From Reichenbachiella sp. 5M10 (GTDB taxonomy: Bacteria; Bacteroidota; Bacteroidia; Cytophagales; Cyclobacteriaceae), in NCBI RefSeq assembly GCF_002742335.1, contig NZ_MDGR01000007.1, positions 2,546,501 through 2,610,500 on the forward strand: DNA of 64,000 nt, in the 5' to 3' direction. Shown here piece by piece: positions 35,689-43,065 of the stretch; positions within the stretch are counted from its first letter, which is position 1; each line of letters starts with the position of its first letter. A program made the translations under genes and the position numbers. The notes beneath the pieces were generated by a model. That model saw nothing but the letters and a program-made list of their open reading frames with translations. It was not told the DNA's origin and did no database searches.

Positions 35689-35949
35689 GGCTGGTAACAG
35701 ACGCTGATCGGGCATATGTCTTAGTGCTTTCTGGCTGGTTTCGTTGCAACTCGACCGTGATATCTGCCGCTGGGAATCGGCGGTGCTTTCTACTTACTTC
35801 TACTGGCAGGATTTTTAGACTTTCGGAACGCAGTGCCATTTGGAACCCTGCCTGCGGCAGGCAGGCGTTGTGAGCTTCGGCAGATTTTACTACATTCGTG
35901 CTATTCACTAGCTGTAGGACATACGCCCGATAGCTAGTCGTTGTGTACA
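35689..35949 (+). repeat. attC-like element 11 (type C with 19-bp insert)
   Basis: It starts GGCTGGTAAC (mate of 35266-35275) and ends GTTGTGTACA. It is colinear with elements 5-7 except for a 19-bp GC-rich palindromic insertion at 35848-35866, between GGAACC and GTTGTGAGC. Confidence 0.75.
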
Positions 35950-35959
35950 ATAAAGAAAA

Positions 35960-36973
35960 ATGGAATTATTAGATAATCTCTCACTTTTAAAATCACCTTC
36001 TACCAATCTTCAAGAGATTACTGTTCTAGGTCTAAAGATTGGACTTACACTTGATGAATTACCAGAGGAGTTTTCTAATATTAAGCCTTATGGAGGATGG
36101 TTCCATATTCAAGAAGGAGTTGCTTTTTTCTCTGACTCTCCGAACGAAAAATCAATTACTGGTTTCCTATTACGTTCTCAAAAATTAGAAAACTTAAAGC
36201 TGAATAGAGAAGAATATATCACAGAAATCTTTGGTACTCCTAATGCAATTGAGAAGAGACGAGGAACAGCATATTATTTCTATAACGAACTAAATATTGT
36301 TGTCGGTTGGAACTATAGAGACAAAGAATTATTTGGTATTTACATTGGCGAAACCTCACTTAAACAAACTGAATACAGCACGATCGATTTAATTTTAAAA
36401 TTCTATGAATTCAAAGCGTATGTTCCAAACCGAAGTGAGTGGAATGCTGAAAGTTTGAAATTTAATCAACCTCGATATTTTAGATACTTGGAAATACTCT
36501 CTTTAATGAAAGCATTTAAAGTCGGTTCTAACATACAAGAAGACTTTGAGCACCTTGGATTCTTACAAAAGAGGACAAAAGAAGACTTTACTCTTCTGAT
36601 TAAGGATATTGAAGATTATGCTTCTCATAGTGAGCATGAAAAACAGCGATGGGAAAGAGATTCTCAATCCTCTTCATTAATTAAAAAACTTGGTTTTACA
36701 GTCTCTAAACTTTTCAGGTTCTCCGAGGAATTCAGAAGTCTCCTTGATTTTAATTCAGGTGTAATGGAAGCTGGTCAAATAACTTCTAGATATGCAATCA
36801 CCAGAACAAAAAGAATTTTGGAAAACATTGACCTAACTGAATTACATGAAATTGAAGGGATCCTATGTAGCCTCATCAATCCTGAAAATAAAACCTTTAC
36901 TCAAAACGAGCTGGTTACACATTACGATTTCCCCCAAGTTGATTTGGCTGAAATTGATTCTGACAATTACTAA
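35960..36973 (+). CDS. Cassette 12: cytosolic protein, unknown
   Basis: The 337-residue product has no signal peptide. The first 130 residues look like a small beta-rich domain (GLKIGLTLDELPEEFSNIKP, YYFYNELNIVVGWNYRDKEL). The rest is helical, with coiled-coil-like stretches. No family is recognised. It is AT-rich and fills the cassette between GTTGTGTACA and TGTACACAAC. Confidence 0.65.
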   Translation: MELLDNLSLLKSPSTNLQEITVLGLKIGLTLDELPEEFSNIKPYGGWFHIQEGVAFFSDSPNEKSITGFLLRSQKLENLKLNREEYITEIFGTPNAIEKRRGTAYYFYNELNIVVGWNYRDKELFGIYIGETSLKQTEYSTIDLILKFYEFKAYVPNRSEWNAESLKFNQPRYFRYLEILSLMKAFKVGSNIQEDFEHLGFLQKRTKEDFTLLIKDIEDYASHSEHEKQRWERDSQSSSLIKKLGFTVSKLFRFSEEFRSLLDFNSGVMEAGQITSRYAITRTKRILENIDLTELHEIEGILCSLINPENKTFTQNELVTHYDFPQVDLAEIDSDNY

Positions 36974-36976
36974 AAA

Positions 36977-37326
36977 TGTACACAACAAGGGCTATGACAC
37001 CATGTCGTGTCAGTGGGTTTCGGTAGGTTTGTGGTTACTTACGAGCCCCGCGAATTCTCTGAATTCGCCTAGTGTGAAAAAGAAATTAAGCGGCATGTAA
37101 CATGGCGTCATAGTGCATGTGCGAACTGAGCATTTAGCTAGCTTCGGCGGAACGAACCCGTGCATCTGCCGGCGGAAATTGCTTCTCTGCTTATTGTGAG
37201 GTCAGTTCGCCGCACCGGAAGATCGGCGTAACGCAGCTCTCACCGATTCGCTAGTAGGTTCGGCAGATTTTCACTACTTTGGCTGTATTATCACACACTA
37301 CGATTGATACAGTGGCGTTATGCTCC
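36977..37326 (+). repeat. attC-like element 12 (hybrid of two types)
   Basis: It starts TGTACACAAC (mate of 35940-35949), continues as a repeat type not otherwise seen here (GGGCTATGACACC, then GGTTTCGGTAGG-like sequence) to about 37080. At 37093 it switches to a type A element starting GGCATGTAAC, identical to the start of element 3. Near 37292 it leaves type A again (CACACTACGATTGATACAGTGGC) and ends GTTATGCTCC. So a type A core sits inside the arms of another type. Confidence 0.6.
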
Positions 37327-37370
37327 ATGACTATTTCGCTGATCAGTAACTTTTAAGTTACATTTGTCAT

Positions 37371-37727
37371 ATAAACAAAATCAGAGAAGTAATAGCATAA
37401 AAACATTACTTTGAGGACTTTCTTAAGAGCCAGCCAACTAAGGTTCAGGATAAAGTTTTCAAAATAATTGAGGCTATTGAAACTCTGGAACGAATACCGA
37501 ACCAATACCTCAAATATCTTGAAAATACAGACGGTCTTTATGAAGCAAGAATTAAGCTGGGGTCAAACATTTGGCGAGTATTTTGCTTCTTCGACAAGGG
37601 GAAATTGGTGATTCTATTAAATGGATTTCAGAAGAAGACCCAAAAGACACCTAAGAACGAAATACAAAAAGCACTTAAATTGAAGTCAGACTATTACAAC
37701 GATAAACCAAAGAATCATGGAAACTAA
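37371..37727 (+). pseudogene. Cassette 13a: decayed HigB/RelE-type toxin
   Basis: In the frame ending with the TAA at 37725-37727 the translation reads NKIREVIA, a stop, then KHYFEDFLKSQPTKVQ and onward through LYEARIKLGSNIWRVFCFF and VILLNGFQKKTQKTP to the end. This is a typical HigB/Gp49-like RelE-superfamily toxin, an mRNA interferase in intact relatives. The expected start position holds ATA instead of ATG, and a TAA at 37398-37400 replaces the codon usually encoding tyrosine. The reading frame otherwise is intact. It overlaps the antitoxin start by 11 bp, as in functional pairs. Confidence 0.75.
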
Positions 37728-38007
37728 ATCGTGGAAATCAATCAAAGATGACGTCTATGGAGTCGAAGGAACAACAAGACGTGACCAGTTGGAACGAGAA
37801 GCCTCAAGTTTCTCTGTTGGACTGCTTTTAAGAAAAGCCCGAGAAGACAAACACCTGACTCAAGAACAACTAGGAGAACTCGTTAACAAGAAAAGAACCT
37901 ACATTTCAAGAGTTGAAAACGACGGAAGTAACTTAACACTCAAGACTCTCTATGATATCGTAGAAAAAGGTCTTGGCGGCAAAGTGACGATCAGTATTGA
38001 CGTTTAA
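37717..38007 (+). CDS. Cassette 13b: HigA-like XRE antitoxin
   Basis: The 96-residue product has a helix-turn-helix of the XRE type (LLRKAREDKHLTQEQLGELV, then RTYISRVENDGSNLTLKTL) over about 35-90. Gene order toxin then antitoxin with a short overlap is typical of HigBA. The antitoxin is uninterrupted while the toxin is broken, so it may still repress or neutralise related toxins elsewhere. Confidence 0.8.
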   Translation: METKSWKSIKDDVYGVEGTTRRDQLEREASSFSVGLLLRKAREDKHLTQEQLGELVNKKRTYISRVENDGSNLTLKTLYDIVEKGLGGKVTISIDV

Positions 38008-38011
38008 AAAA

Positions 38012-38164
38012 GAACTGTAACATGATCTATATCCCATGGCGACTTAGAGGTGAGGTAAACTTTGCTACTTTCTTCTAGCCCGGGAAAATCGAGGATTTCC
38101 CCTACTTTGTGTCCGAAACATTAAATCACTTAAACCCTCGTGGCATAGCTAGTCGTTGTATGGC
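38012..38164 (+). repeat. attC-like element 13 (degenerate)
   Basis: It starts GAACTGTAAC and ends GTTGTATGGC, with weakly pairing arms (CTATATCCCATGGCGA on the left against TCGTGGCATAGC on the right). Its expected mate GTTACAGTTC is absent. The nearest candidate is GTTACATTTG at 37357 (8 of 10 bases), so the cassette edge has decayed. Confidence 0.55.
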
Positions 38165-38428
38165 ATGAACATAACTGGAGAGACAAATATTGAGAACAAA
38201 CAAATTCGTTGATATATACCTTCCAACTGGAATCTGTGGTATACTGGTATTTTGAACTCTCATGAAACCTTAATGATTTACTCGCTTTGTCAGCAAGAAA
38301 AGTGTTTCCTAAAACTTGAAGAAGTAATAAACGAAACGACAAAAACGCTAGCATACATTACCCACCACTTGGCAAGGACTAACCATCACCTTGGAAACAC
38401 ACACAGTCAGCTCACCAAAACTACTTGA
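38165..38428 (+). pseudogene. Cassette 14: remnant ORF with a nonsense codon
   Basis: An ATG directly follows the junction GTTGTATGGC. The frame reads MNITGETNIENKQIR, a TGA at 38210-38212, then YIPSNWNLWYTGILNSHE and on to a TGA at 38426-38428. The second part alone could start at an ATG at 38273 (51 residues). No mate of the opening repeat (GCCATACAAC) follows, so the right end of this cassette is lost. Product unknown. Confidence 0.45.
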
Positions 38429-38592
38429 TGTTCATTAATGAATAGAGTCGCTCAATTATTGGATAGTTGATTTTCAAAGTGCTTGTTTCCTATTCGGTAG
38501 CTTAGTGGTCTAGGTATTCTTGTCTGATTCGGTTGCTCCTTGTAGACAAACCCAGTCCTGCAAACGGGTACCTAATCACAAAACTAAGAAAG
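38429..38592. promoter_or_regulatory. Upstream region of the PL1/GH28 operon
   Basis: This is the non-coding stretch between the last cassette remnant and the lyase start. It should contain the promoter for the lyase operon, but no clear consensus was found. The frame of the lyase is open from 38533, but that start precedes the signal peptide and is not preferred. Confidence 0.35.
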
Positions 38593-40560
38593 ATGAGAGC
38601 TATTTTACTAGGTATATTCATGTGCTGTACGATCGGTACTGCATCGAGTCAGATTATCAATACCCTCGCGCCAGCCTTTCCAGGTGCAGAAGGACACGGG
38701 CGGTTCACGACGGGAGGTCGTGGAGGTGAGGTCATCTACGTCACCAACCTCGACGACTCAGGAGACGGTAGTCTCAGAGAGGCCATCAAACAAAGCGGGC
38801 CACGTACTGTAGTATTCGCTGTATCGGGCATTATCGAACTACAGAGTGCACTCAAAATCACCAACGGTGACCTTACGATAGCTGGCCAGACAGCTCCTGG
38901 CGAGGGCATTTGTCTCAAAAACTACAGCCTGCAGATCTCTGCTGACAACATCATCATCCGCTACATCAGTACCCGCATGGGAGACGAGAAAGCCTACGAA
39001 GGAGACGCCATTTGGGGACGCAATCAGCGCAATATCATCATCGATCACTGTTCGCTCAGCTGGAGTACTGACGAGTGCGGTTCGTTCTACGACAATGAGG
39101 CCTTCACCCTACAGTGGTGTATCCTCTCAGAAAGTCTACGGATCTCCGTGCATGACAAAGGCACGCACGGCTATGGTGGCATCTGGGGTGGACAAGGCGC
39201 ATCGTTTCACCACAACCTCCTCGCACATCACGACAGCCGAAACCCACGCATGAACGGCAGTCGATACACGGGCAGGCCTGACTTAGAGTTGGTCGATTTT
39301 CGAAACAACGTCATCTACAACTGGGGAGCCAACAGTGGCTATGCAGGCGAAGGCGGAAGCTTCAACTTCGTCAACAACTACTACAGATCCGGACCGGCGA
39401 CCAACAGCAGTAGACAGTATCAAATCTTCCAACCTGATGCAGACAATGGCAGCAACAGCAACCTCAGTGGCACACATGGATATTTCTATGTCGACGGCAA
39501 CTACATGCATGGTAGCGAGACCGTCACCCAAGACAACTGGCAGGGTATAAATCCCAGCGGAAACTTGAGGGATGCAGATGTCAAATCAGAGGTGGAATTT
39601 GCCTATGGACAAATCACCACACATAGTGCGGAAGATGCCTTTGATAGAGTTTTGGATCATGCTGGAGCAAGTTTGTCCCGTGACATACACGACACGAGGA
39701 TCACAAATGAAGCGCGCAACGGTACGACCACATATCTCGGGTCTACTACAGGAGACACCAAGCCCGGACTCATCGATACACAAGCAGATGTCGGTGGATG
39801 GTCGACCTACGATTCGTCTACTGCACCGACGGACACTGACCTAGACGGCATGCCCGATGACTGGGAGACGACTCACGGACTGGACAAGGATGATGCTTCG
39901 GACCGGAATCTCTACGACATGAGTGCGTTCTACACCAATGTAGAAATGTACCTCCACAGCCTCGTAGCGTCCCTCACTGAGGCGCAGCTGAGCGGAGGAG
40001 ACACCAACTACGAAAACAACGAAACACCTGCCCTGCTGCTAGTAGACACAGAGAGCGACACCACCCAACATATCGAACTCGGTGAAGCCATCGCCGATAT
40101 CGTGCTCACGTGGCAGAATGCCACAGGTGTCTCTGTGACCGGCTTGCCCGAAGGTATCACTGCGACAGATAATCCAGACGAACAAACGACAACACTCAGC
40201 GGCACACCTACAGTAGAAGGAATATTCACCTACTGGGCCAAGACAGCAGGCAACACCGCCAATGACAGTCTATCGGGCACACTCACTGTCCAGATCATAC
40301 TCGAATCACCGCTCGCTCCGAATCAAGCCATGCTCTATCCCAATCCCCTCCACGATTCGGCACTACAGATCTCCACAGGGACGACCCAAGTCATTCGCTC
40401 GGTACACCTTGTCAACCAGACTGGACAAGTGATGCTCCGACAGCCCGGCAACCATCACTCTAGCATGTCCCTCAACCTAGTGCTCGATGCTGGGATATAC
40501 TTCGTACTAATCCAAACAGACACTGAAGTGATCACCAAAAAACTCATTCTGAACCCTTAG
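38593..40560 (+). CDS. Secreted PL1-type pectate lyase with T9SS tail
   Basis: From the ATG at 38593 the product has 655 residues and a clean signal peptide ([20 protein letters not shown]). The mature start [19 protein letters not shown] and the run [20 protein letters not shown] are characteristic of Bacteroidota PL1 pectate lyases, as is the beta-helix segment [20 protein letters not shown] calcium-loop-like [13 protein letters not shown] follows at about 430, then an Ig-like region and a C-terminal type IX sorting domain (LYPNPLHDS to the end). Pectate lyases cleave polygalacturonate by calcium-dependent beta-elimination. It is 4 bp upstream of the GH28 gene. A fragment of it lies at 24122-24200. 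Confidence 0.92.
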   Translation: MRAILLGIFMCCTIGTASSQIINTLAPAFPGAEGHGRFTTGGRGGEVIYVTNLDDSGDGSLREAIKQSGPRTVVFAVSGIIELQSALKITNGDLTIAGQTAPGEGICLKNYSLQISADNIIIRYISTRMGDEKAYEGDAIWGRNQRNIIIDHCSLSWSTDECGSFYDNEAFTLQWCILSESLRISVHDKGTHGYGGIWGGQGASFHHNLLAHHDSRNPRMNGSRYTGRPDLELVDFRNNVIYNWGANSGYAGEGGSFNFVNNYYRSGPATNSSRQYQIFQPDADNGSNSNLSGTHGYFYVDGNYMHGSETVTQDNWQGINPSGNLRDADVKSEVEFAYGQITTHSAEDAFDRVLDHAGASLSRDIHDTRITNEARNGTTTYLGSTTGDTKPGLIDTQADVGGWSTYDSSTAPTDTDLDGMPDDWETTHGLDKDDASDRNLYDMSAFYTNVEMYLHSLVASLTEAQLSGGDTNYENNETPALLLVDTESDTTQHIELGEAIADIVLTWQNATGVSVTGLPEGITATDNPDEQTTTLSGTPTVEGIFTYWAKTAGNTANDSLSGTLTVQIILESPLAPNQAMLYPNPLHDSALQISTGTTQVIRSVHLVNQTGQVMLRQPGNHHSSMSLNLVLDAGIYFVLIQTDTEVITKKLILNP

Positions 40561-40564
40561 TATC

Positions 40565-41917
40565 ATGATACGACTCTTGACGACTGCCCTACTCTTGTGT
40601 TGCTTTGCACAAAGTCAGGGACAACCCTCCGAAACCAAGGCTGCCATAGACGGCATCCTCTCTGAGATCTCTGTACCGACATTCCCCTCCTACACCACCA
40701 AGGTGACGCGCTTCGGCGCAAAAGGTGACTCGATCAGTGACGACCATTTGGCATTCGCCAAAGCCATGGCGGCCTGCAAGAAAAAAGGAGGAGGCACCAT
40801 CGTCGTACCTGCGGGCACCTATACCCTCCACGGACCGATCCACTTCGTGAGCAATGTCAGGCTACACCTTGACCAAGGCGCCAAGATTCGATTCGGTTCG
40901 AACCCTGCAGACTACCTCCCAATGGTAATCACGAGCTGGGAAGGTACCATGCTCTACAACTACAGCCCCATGATCTACGCCTACCAAGCCGAAAACATCG
41001 CGATCACTGGTGAGGGAACCATCGATGGAGAGGGACATCTGTGGATGGATTGGAAACAAAAGGAACAGGCAGACAAACAACACAGTCGTGACATGAACCA
41101 CGCCTCCACTCCGATCACTGAGCGACAGTTTGGCGAGGGGCACTACCTCAGGCCACAACTCCTGCAATTCTTTGATTGCAAAAACATCCTCATCGAAGGA
41201 ATACACGTCGAAGACTCACCATTTTGGTGCCTACACATGTTGCGATGCTCCAACATCACGATGAGAGGCCTCTCCTATGATGCACACAACAAAAACAACG
41301 ACGGGATCGATCTAGAGTACAGCCGCAACGTACTGATCGAGGACATAGACTTCAACAACGCCGACGACAACATCGCCATCAAAGCAGGACGCGATCACGA
41401 GGGCAGAGCCAACAGCATCACACCCAGCGAGAACATCGTGGCGCGCAACTGCCGATTCCAAGGGCTGCATGCCCTCGTCGTGGGCAGTGAAATGGCCGCA
41501 GGCGTCCGCAACGTCTACGTCCAAGACTGCCAAGCCAGTGGATACCTCAAGCGTGGCATATATCTCAAAACCAATACCGATCGAGGTGGATATATCCAAA
41601 ACATCCACATGGATCGAGTCAGTCTCCTAGAAGTCGAGGACTGCTTCTACATCACCTCCAATTACCACAACGAAGGCAGTGGCGAGTACCCCTCACAGGT
41701 CTCCGACATCTACATCTCCAATGTCACCTGCCAGTCCGCCAATCAATCGGCCATCGTAATACAAGGTCATCCAGACAAGAAAATCAAAAACATCCAGTTG
41801 CGTAACATCAAAGTCAAAGAAGCTAAATATGGGCTCAGCATCACCGATGCACTAGATGTCACTCTCGAAGAGATCATCGTCGGCAAGGACATCACTGCGC
41901 CTACGTCCGTTCACTGA
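40565..41917 (+). CDS. GH28 polygalacturonase-family hydrolase
   Basis: The 450-residue protein has a signal peptide (LTTALLLCCFAQSQGQ) and a parallel beta-helix starting TRFGAKGDSISDDHLAFAKA. The GH28 active-site set is present: NNDGIDLEYSRN, ADDNIAIKAG, the GSE turn in LVVGSEMAAG, and RGIYLKTNTDRGG. Aspartates in the first two motifs act as the inverting catalytic residues. GH28 enzymes remove galacturonate from pectin backbones, which complements the upstream pectate lyase in the same operon. Confidence 0.93.
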   Translation: MIRLLTTALLLCCFAQSQGQPSETKAAIDGILSEISVPTFPSYTTKVTRFGAKGDSISDDHLAFAKAMAACKKKGGGTIVVPAGTYTLHGPIHFVSNVRLHLDQGAKIRFGSNPADYLPMVITSWEGTMLYNYSPMIYAYQAENIAITGEGTIDGEGHLWMDWKQKEQADKQHSRDMNHASTPITERQFGEGHYLRPQLLQFFDCKNILIEGIHVEDSPFWCLHMLRCSNITMRGLSYDAHNKNNDGIDLEYSRNVLIEDIDFNNADDNIAIKAGRDHEGRANSITPSENIVARNCRFQGLHALVVGSEMAAGVRNVYVQDCQASGYLKRGIYLKTNTDRGGYIQNIHMDRVSLLEVEDCFYITSNYHNEGSGEYPSQVSDIYISNVTCQSANQSAIVIQGHPDKKIKNIQLRNIKVKEAKYGLSITDALDVTLEEIIVGKDITAPTSVH

Positions 41918-42052
41918 CCAATCTCGAATCCCTCCAGAACAACGTGTGGTGAGGTTTGCGCTGGATTTGGTCGATAGCTAGTGGACAAAAAGCAACCATT
42001 GACTAGTCACTTACATTATTGACCCAAAGACATAACTCACTCATTATCAATC

Positions 42053-42637
42053 ATGAAAACACTATTCAATCTCCCCTTGAACGCACTTCTCCTATGTACC
42101 GCACTGACAACTACCGCAGCCTCTGTTCCTAATGACAAAGGAGAACAAATACAGGAAAAAACCTTTGGAACAAAAAGACATGGCAAGCTGATTCACTTCG
42201 CCGACGGCATGTTTCGGGACAATACAGACCGCATCGAGATCGGCCAAGTGATCAAATTGAAGAAAAAAACCGTACAGGTCCAAACCGTGAAACTCTACGT
42301 ATTTGACACTGCAGTAGATAGCTTGGATTTCAAAATCAGCTTTTATCAAGTAATAAACGGACAGCCCACCCTCACACAAATCCACGAGCCCATCTGGCTA
42401 ACTCAAGCCATCGACGAAGGCTGGCTCACCTTGGACTTGTCCAACTATGACTTAGTCCTAGACAAAGATTTTCTCGTAGCATTGGAAACCGAAAAAACAT
42501 CCAAGTATGATGAATCCCTCTCCTACGAAGTGAAACCGCTGGCCAATCGAAACAGCTATTACCGATTTCATCACTCCGATACTTGGAAGCGACCACCCCA
42601 CAGATACTGCCTCCAAGTCGTAGCGAATGTCTTGTGA
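42053..42637 (+). CDS. Small secreted protein, unknown
   Basis: The 194-residue product has a signal peptide ending near TTTAAS and a single beta-rich domain (VIKLKKKTVQVQTVKLYVFD, LDFKISFYQVINGQPTL, LDLSNYDLVLDKDFLVALET). The pattern suggests a jelly-roll-like fold. No named family is recognised. It lies 135 bp after the GH28 gene on the same strand and ends at a strong hairpin, so it may be expressed with the pectin genes. Confidence 0.65.
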   Translation: MKTLFNLPLNALLLCTALTTTAASVPNDKGEQIQEKTFGTKRHGKLIHFADGMFRDNTDRIEIGQVIKLKKKTVQVQTVKLYVFDTAVDSLDFKISFYQVINGQPTLTQIHEPIWLTQAIDEGWLTLDLSNYDLVLDKDFLVALETEKTSKYDESLSYEVKPLANRNSYYRFHHSDTWKRPPHRYCLQVVANVL

Positions 42638-42648
42638 TTGAGTAGGAT

Positions 42649-42680
42649 CTATTTGGTTTGAGGGGTATCAAATCAAATAG
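42649..42680. terminator. Bidirectional terminator hairpin
   Basis: CTATTTGGTTTGA and TCAAATCAAATAG form a 13-bp stem (one G-T pair) with a 6-base loop, 12 bp after the secreted-protein stop and 26 bp past the facing small ORF. It separates convergent transcripts. Confidence 0.65.
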
Positions 42681-42705
42681 CCCCCCTATCCCAGGCTATA
42701 CAATC

Positions 42706-42840
42706 CTAATAGAACTTCTTGCTGTTCTTCTTCTTGATTGTTTTCTTTTTGGAGAAGACCTCCTTGACCGCCTTTACCATATCTGTGAGAATAGAATAAG
42801 CCATGCTTCTCTTCGTATATGTTTTGTATTGTGCCTTCAT
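42706..42840 (-). CDS. Possible 44-residue basic protein
   Basis: An ATG at 42840 opens a 44-codon frame. The product is lysine-rich (MVKAVKEVFSKKKTIKKKNS) and ends KKFY. It lies 12 bp after another short ORF on the same strand, downstream of the sensor kinase. A longer antisense-like frame across both ORFs has less natural composition. Function unknown. Confidence 0.4.
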   Translation of the reverse strand: MKAQYKTYTKRSMAYSILTDMVKAVKEVFSKKKTIKKKNSKKFY

Positions 42841-42852
42841 GATTGTATTGTT

Positions 42853-43020
42853 TTATAGGTAAACCAAAGAAATAATCCCACAGGCTACCACCACTGACTC
42901 TATCAAAACCAACAAAGCCAACATCCAATCCTCGGTAGTGAATGGGCTGCTGGCTCTGCTTTGATTGAAAAAATGCTTGTTGATCATCATGTAGAATTTC
43001 TTGACACGAAGAAGCCACAT
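42853..43020 (-). CDS. Possible 55-residue single-pass membrane protein
   Basis: An ATG at 43020 opens a 55-codon frame with a basic amphipathic start (MWLLRVKKFYMMINKHFF), a short polar linker and one hydrophobic helix (LALLVLIESVVVACGIISL). It begins 45 bp after the sensor-kinase stop, so it may belong to that operon, perhaps as an accessory or target of the two-component system. There is no recognised family. Confidence 0.45.
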   Translation of the reverse strand: MWLLRVKKFYMMINKHFFNQSRASSPFTTEDWMLALLVLIESVVVACGIISLVYL

Positions 43021-43065
43021 GGGTCTGATAAAGCACTGAGAGATGGATTAGAAATCGATTAGAAG

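Larger units (their letters stand above)
24785..38164 (+). mobile_element. Integron-like gene cassette array lacking an integrase
   Basis: Twelve consecutive units from 24785 to 36986 each open with GTTR plus about six private bases and close with the exact reverse complement ending in AAC. Between units lie palindromic attC-like elements. Apart from the two-gene cassette at 30097-33364, each unit holds one gene, and all genes point rightward and are mostly AT-richer than the flanking PUL genes. This is the logic of integron cassettes, where a circular cassette reconstitutes one attC from its two ends. No tyrosine recombinase is present in the window, so it resembles a cluster of attC sites lacking an integrase (CALIN). 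Two further, decayed cassettes lie at the right end. A transposon explanation fits poorly because the terminal repeats differ between units while the spacers are shared. Confidence 0.8.

Noticed and set aside
24785-38164. Series of transposon insertions with terminal inverted repeats
   Set aside because: Each unit has different terminal repeats while the sequences between units are shared; no transposase and no target duplications are seen.
38429-38592. Possible tRNA-like stretch (GTAGCTTAGTGGTCTAGG)
   Set aside because: It resembles a D-arm by eye, but no acceptor stem or T-arm could be matched around it.
42686-43036. 116-codon minus-strand frame
   Set aside because: It overlaps two shorter frames on the same strand with much more protein-like composition (membrane helix, basic tail); its own product is glutamine-rich without pattern.
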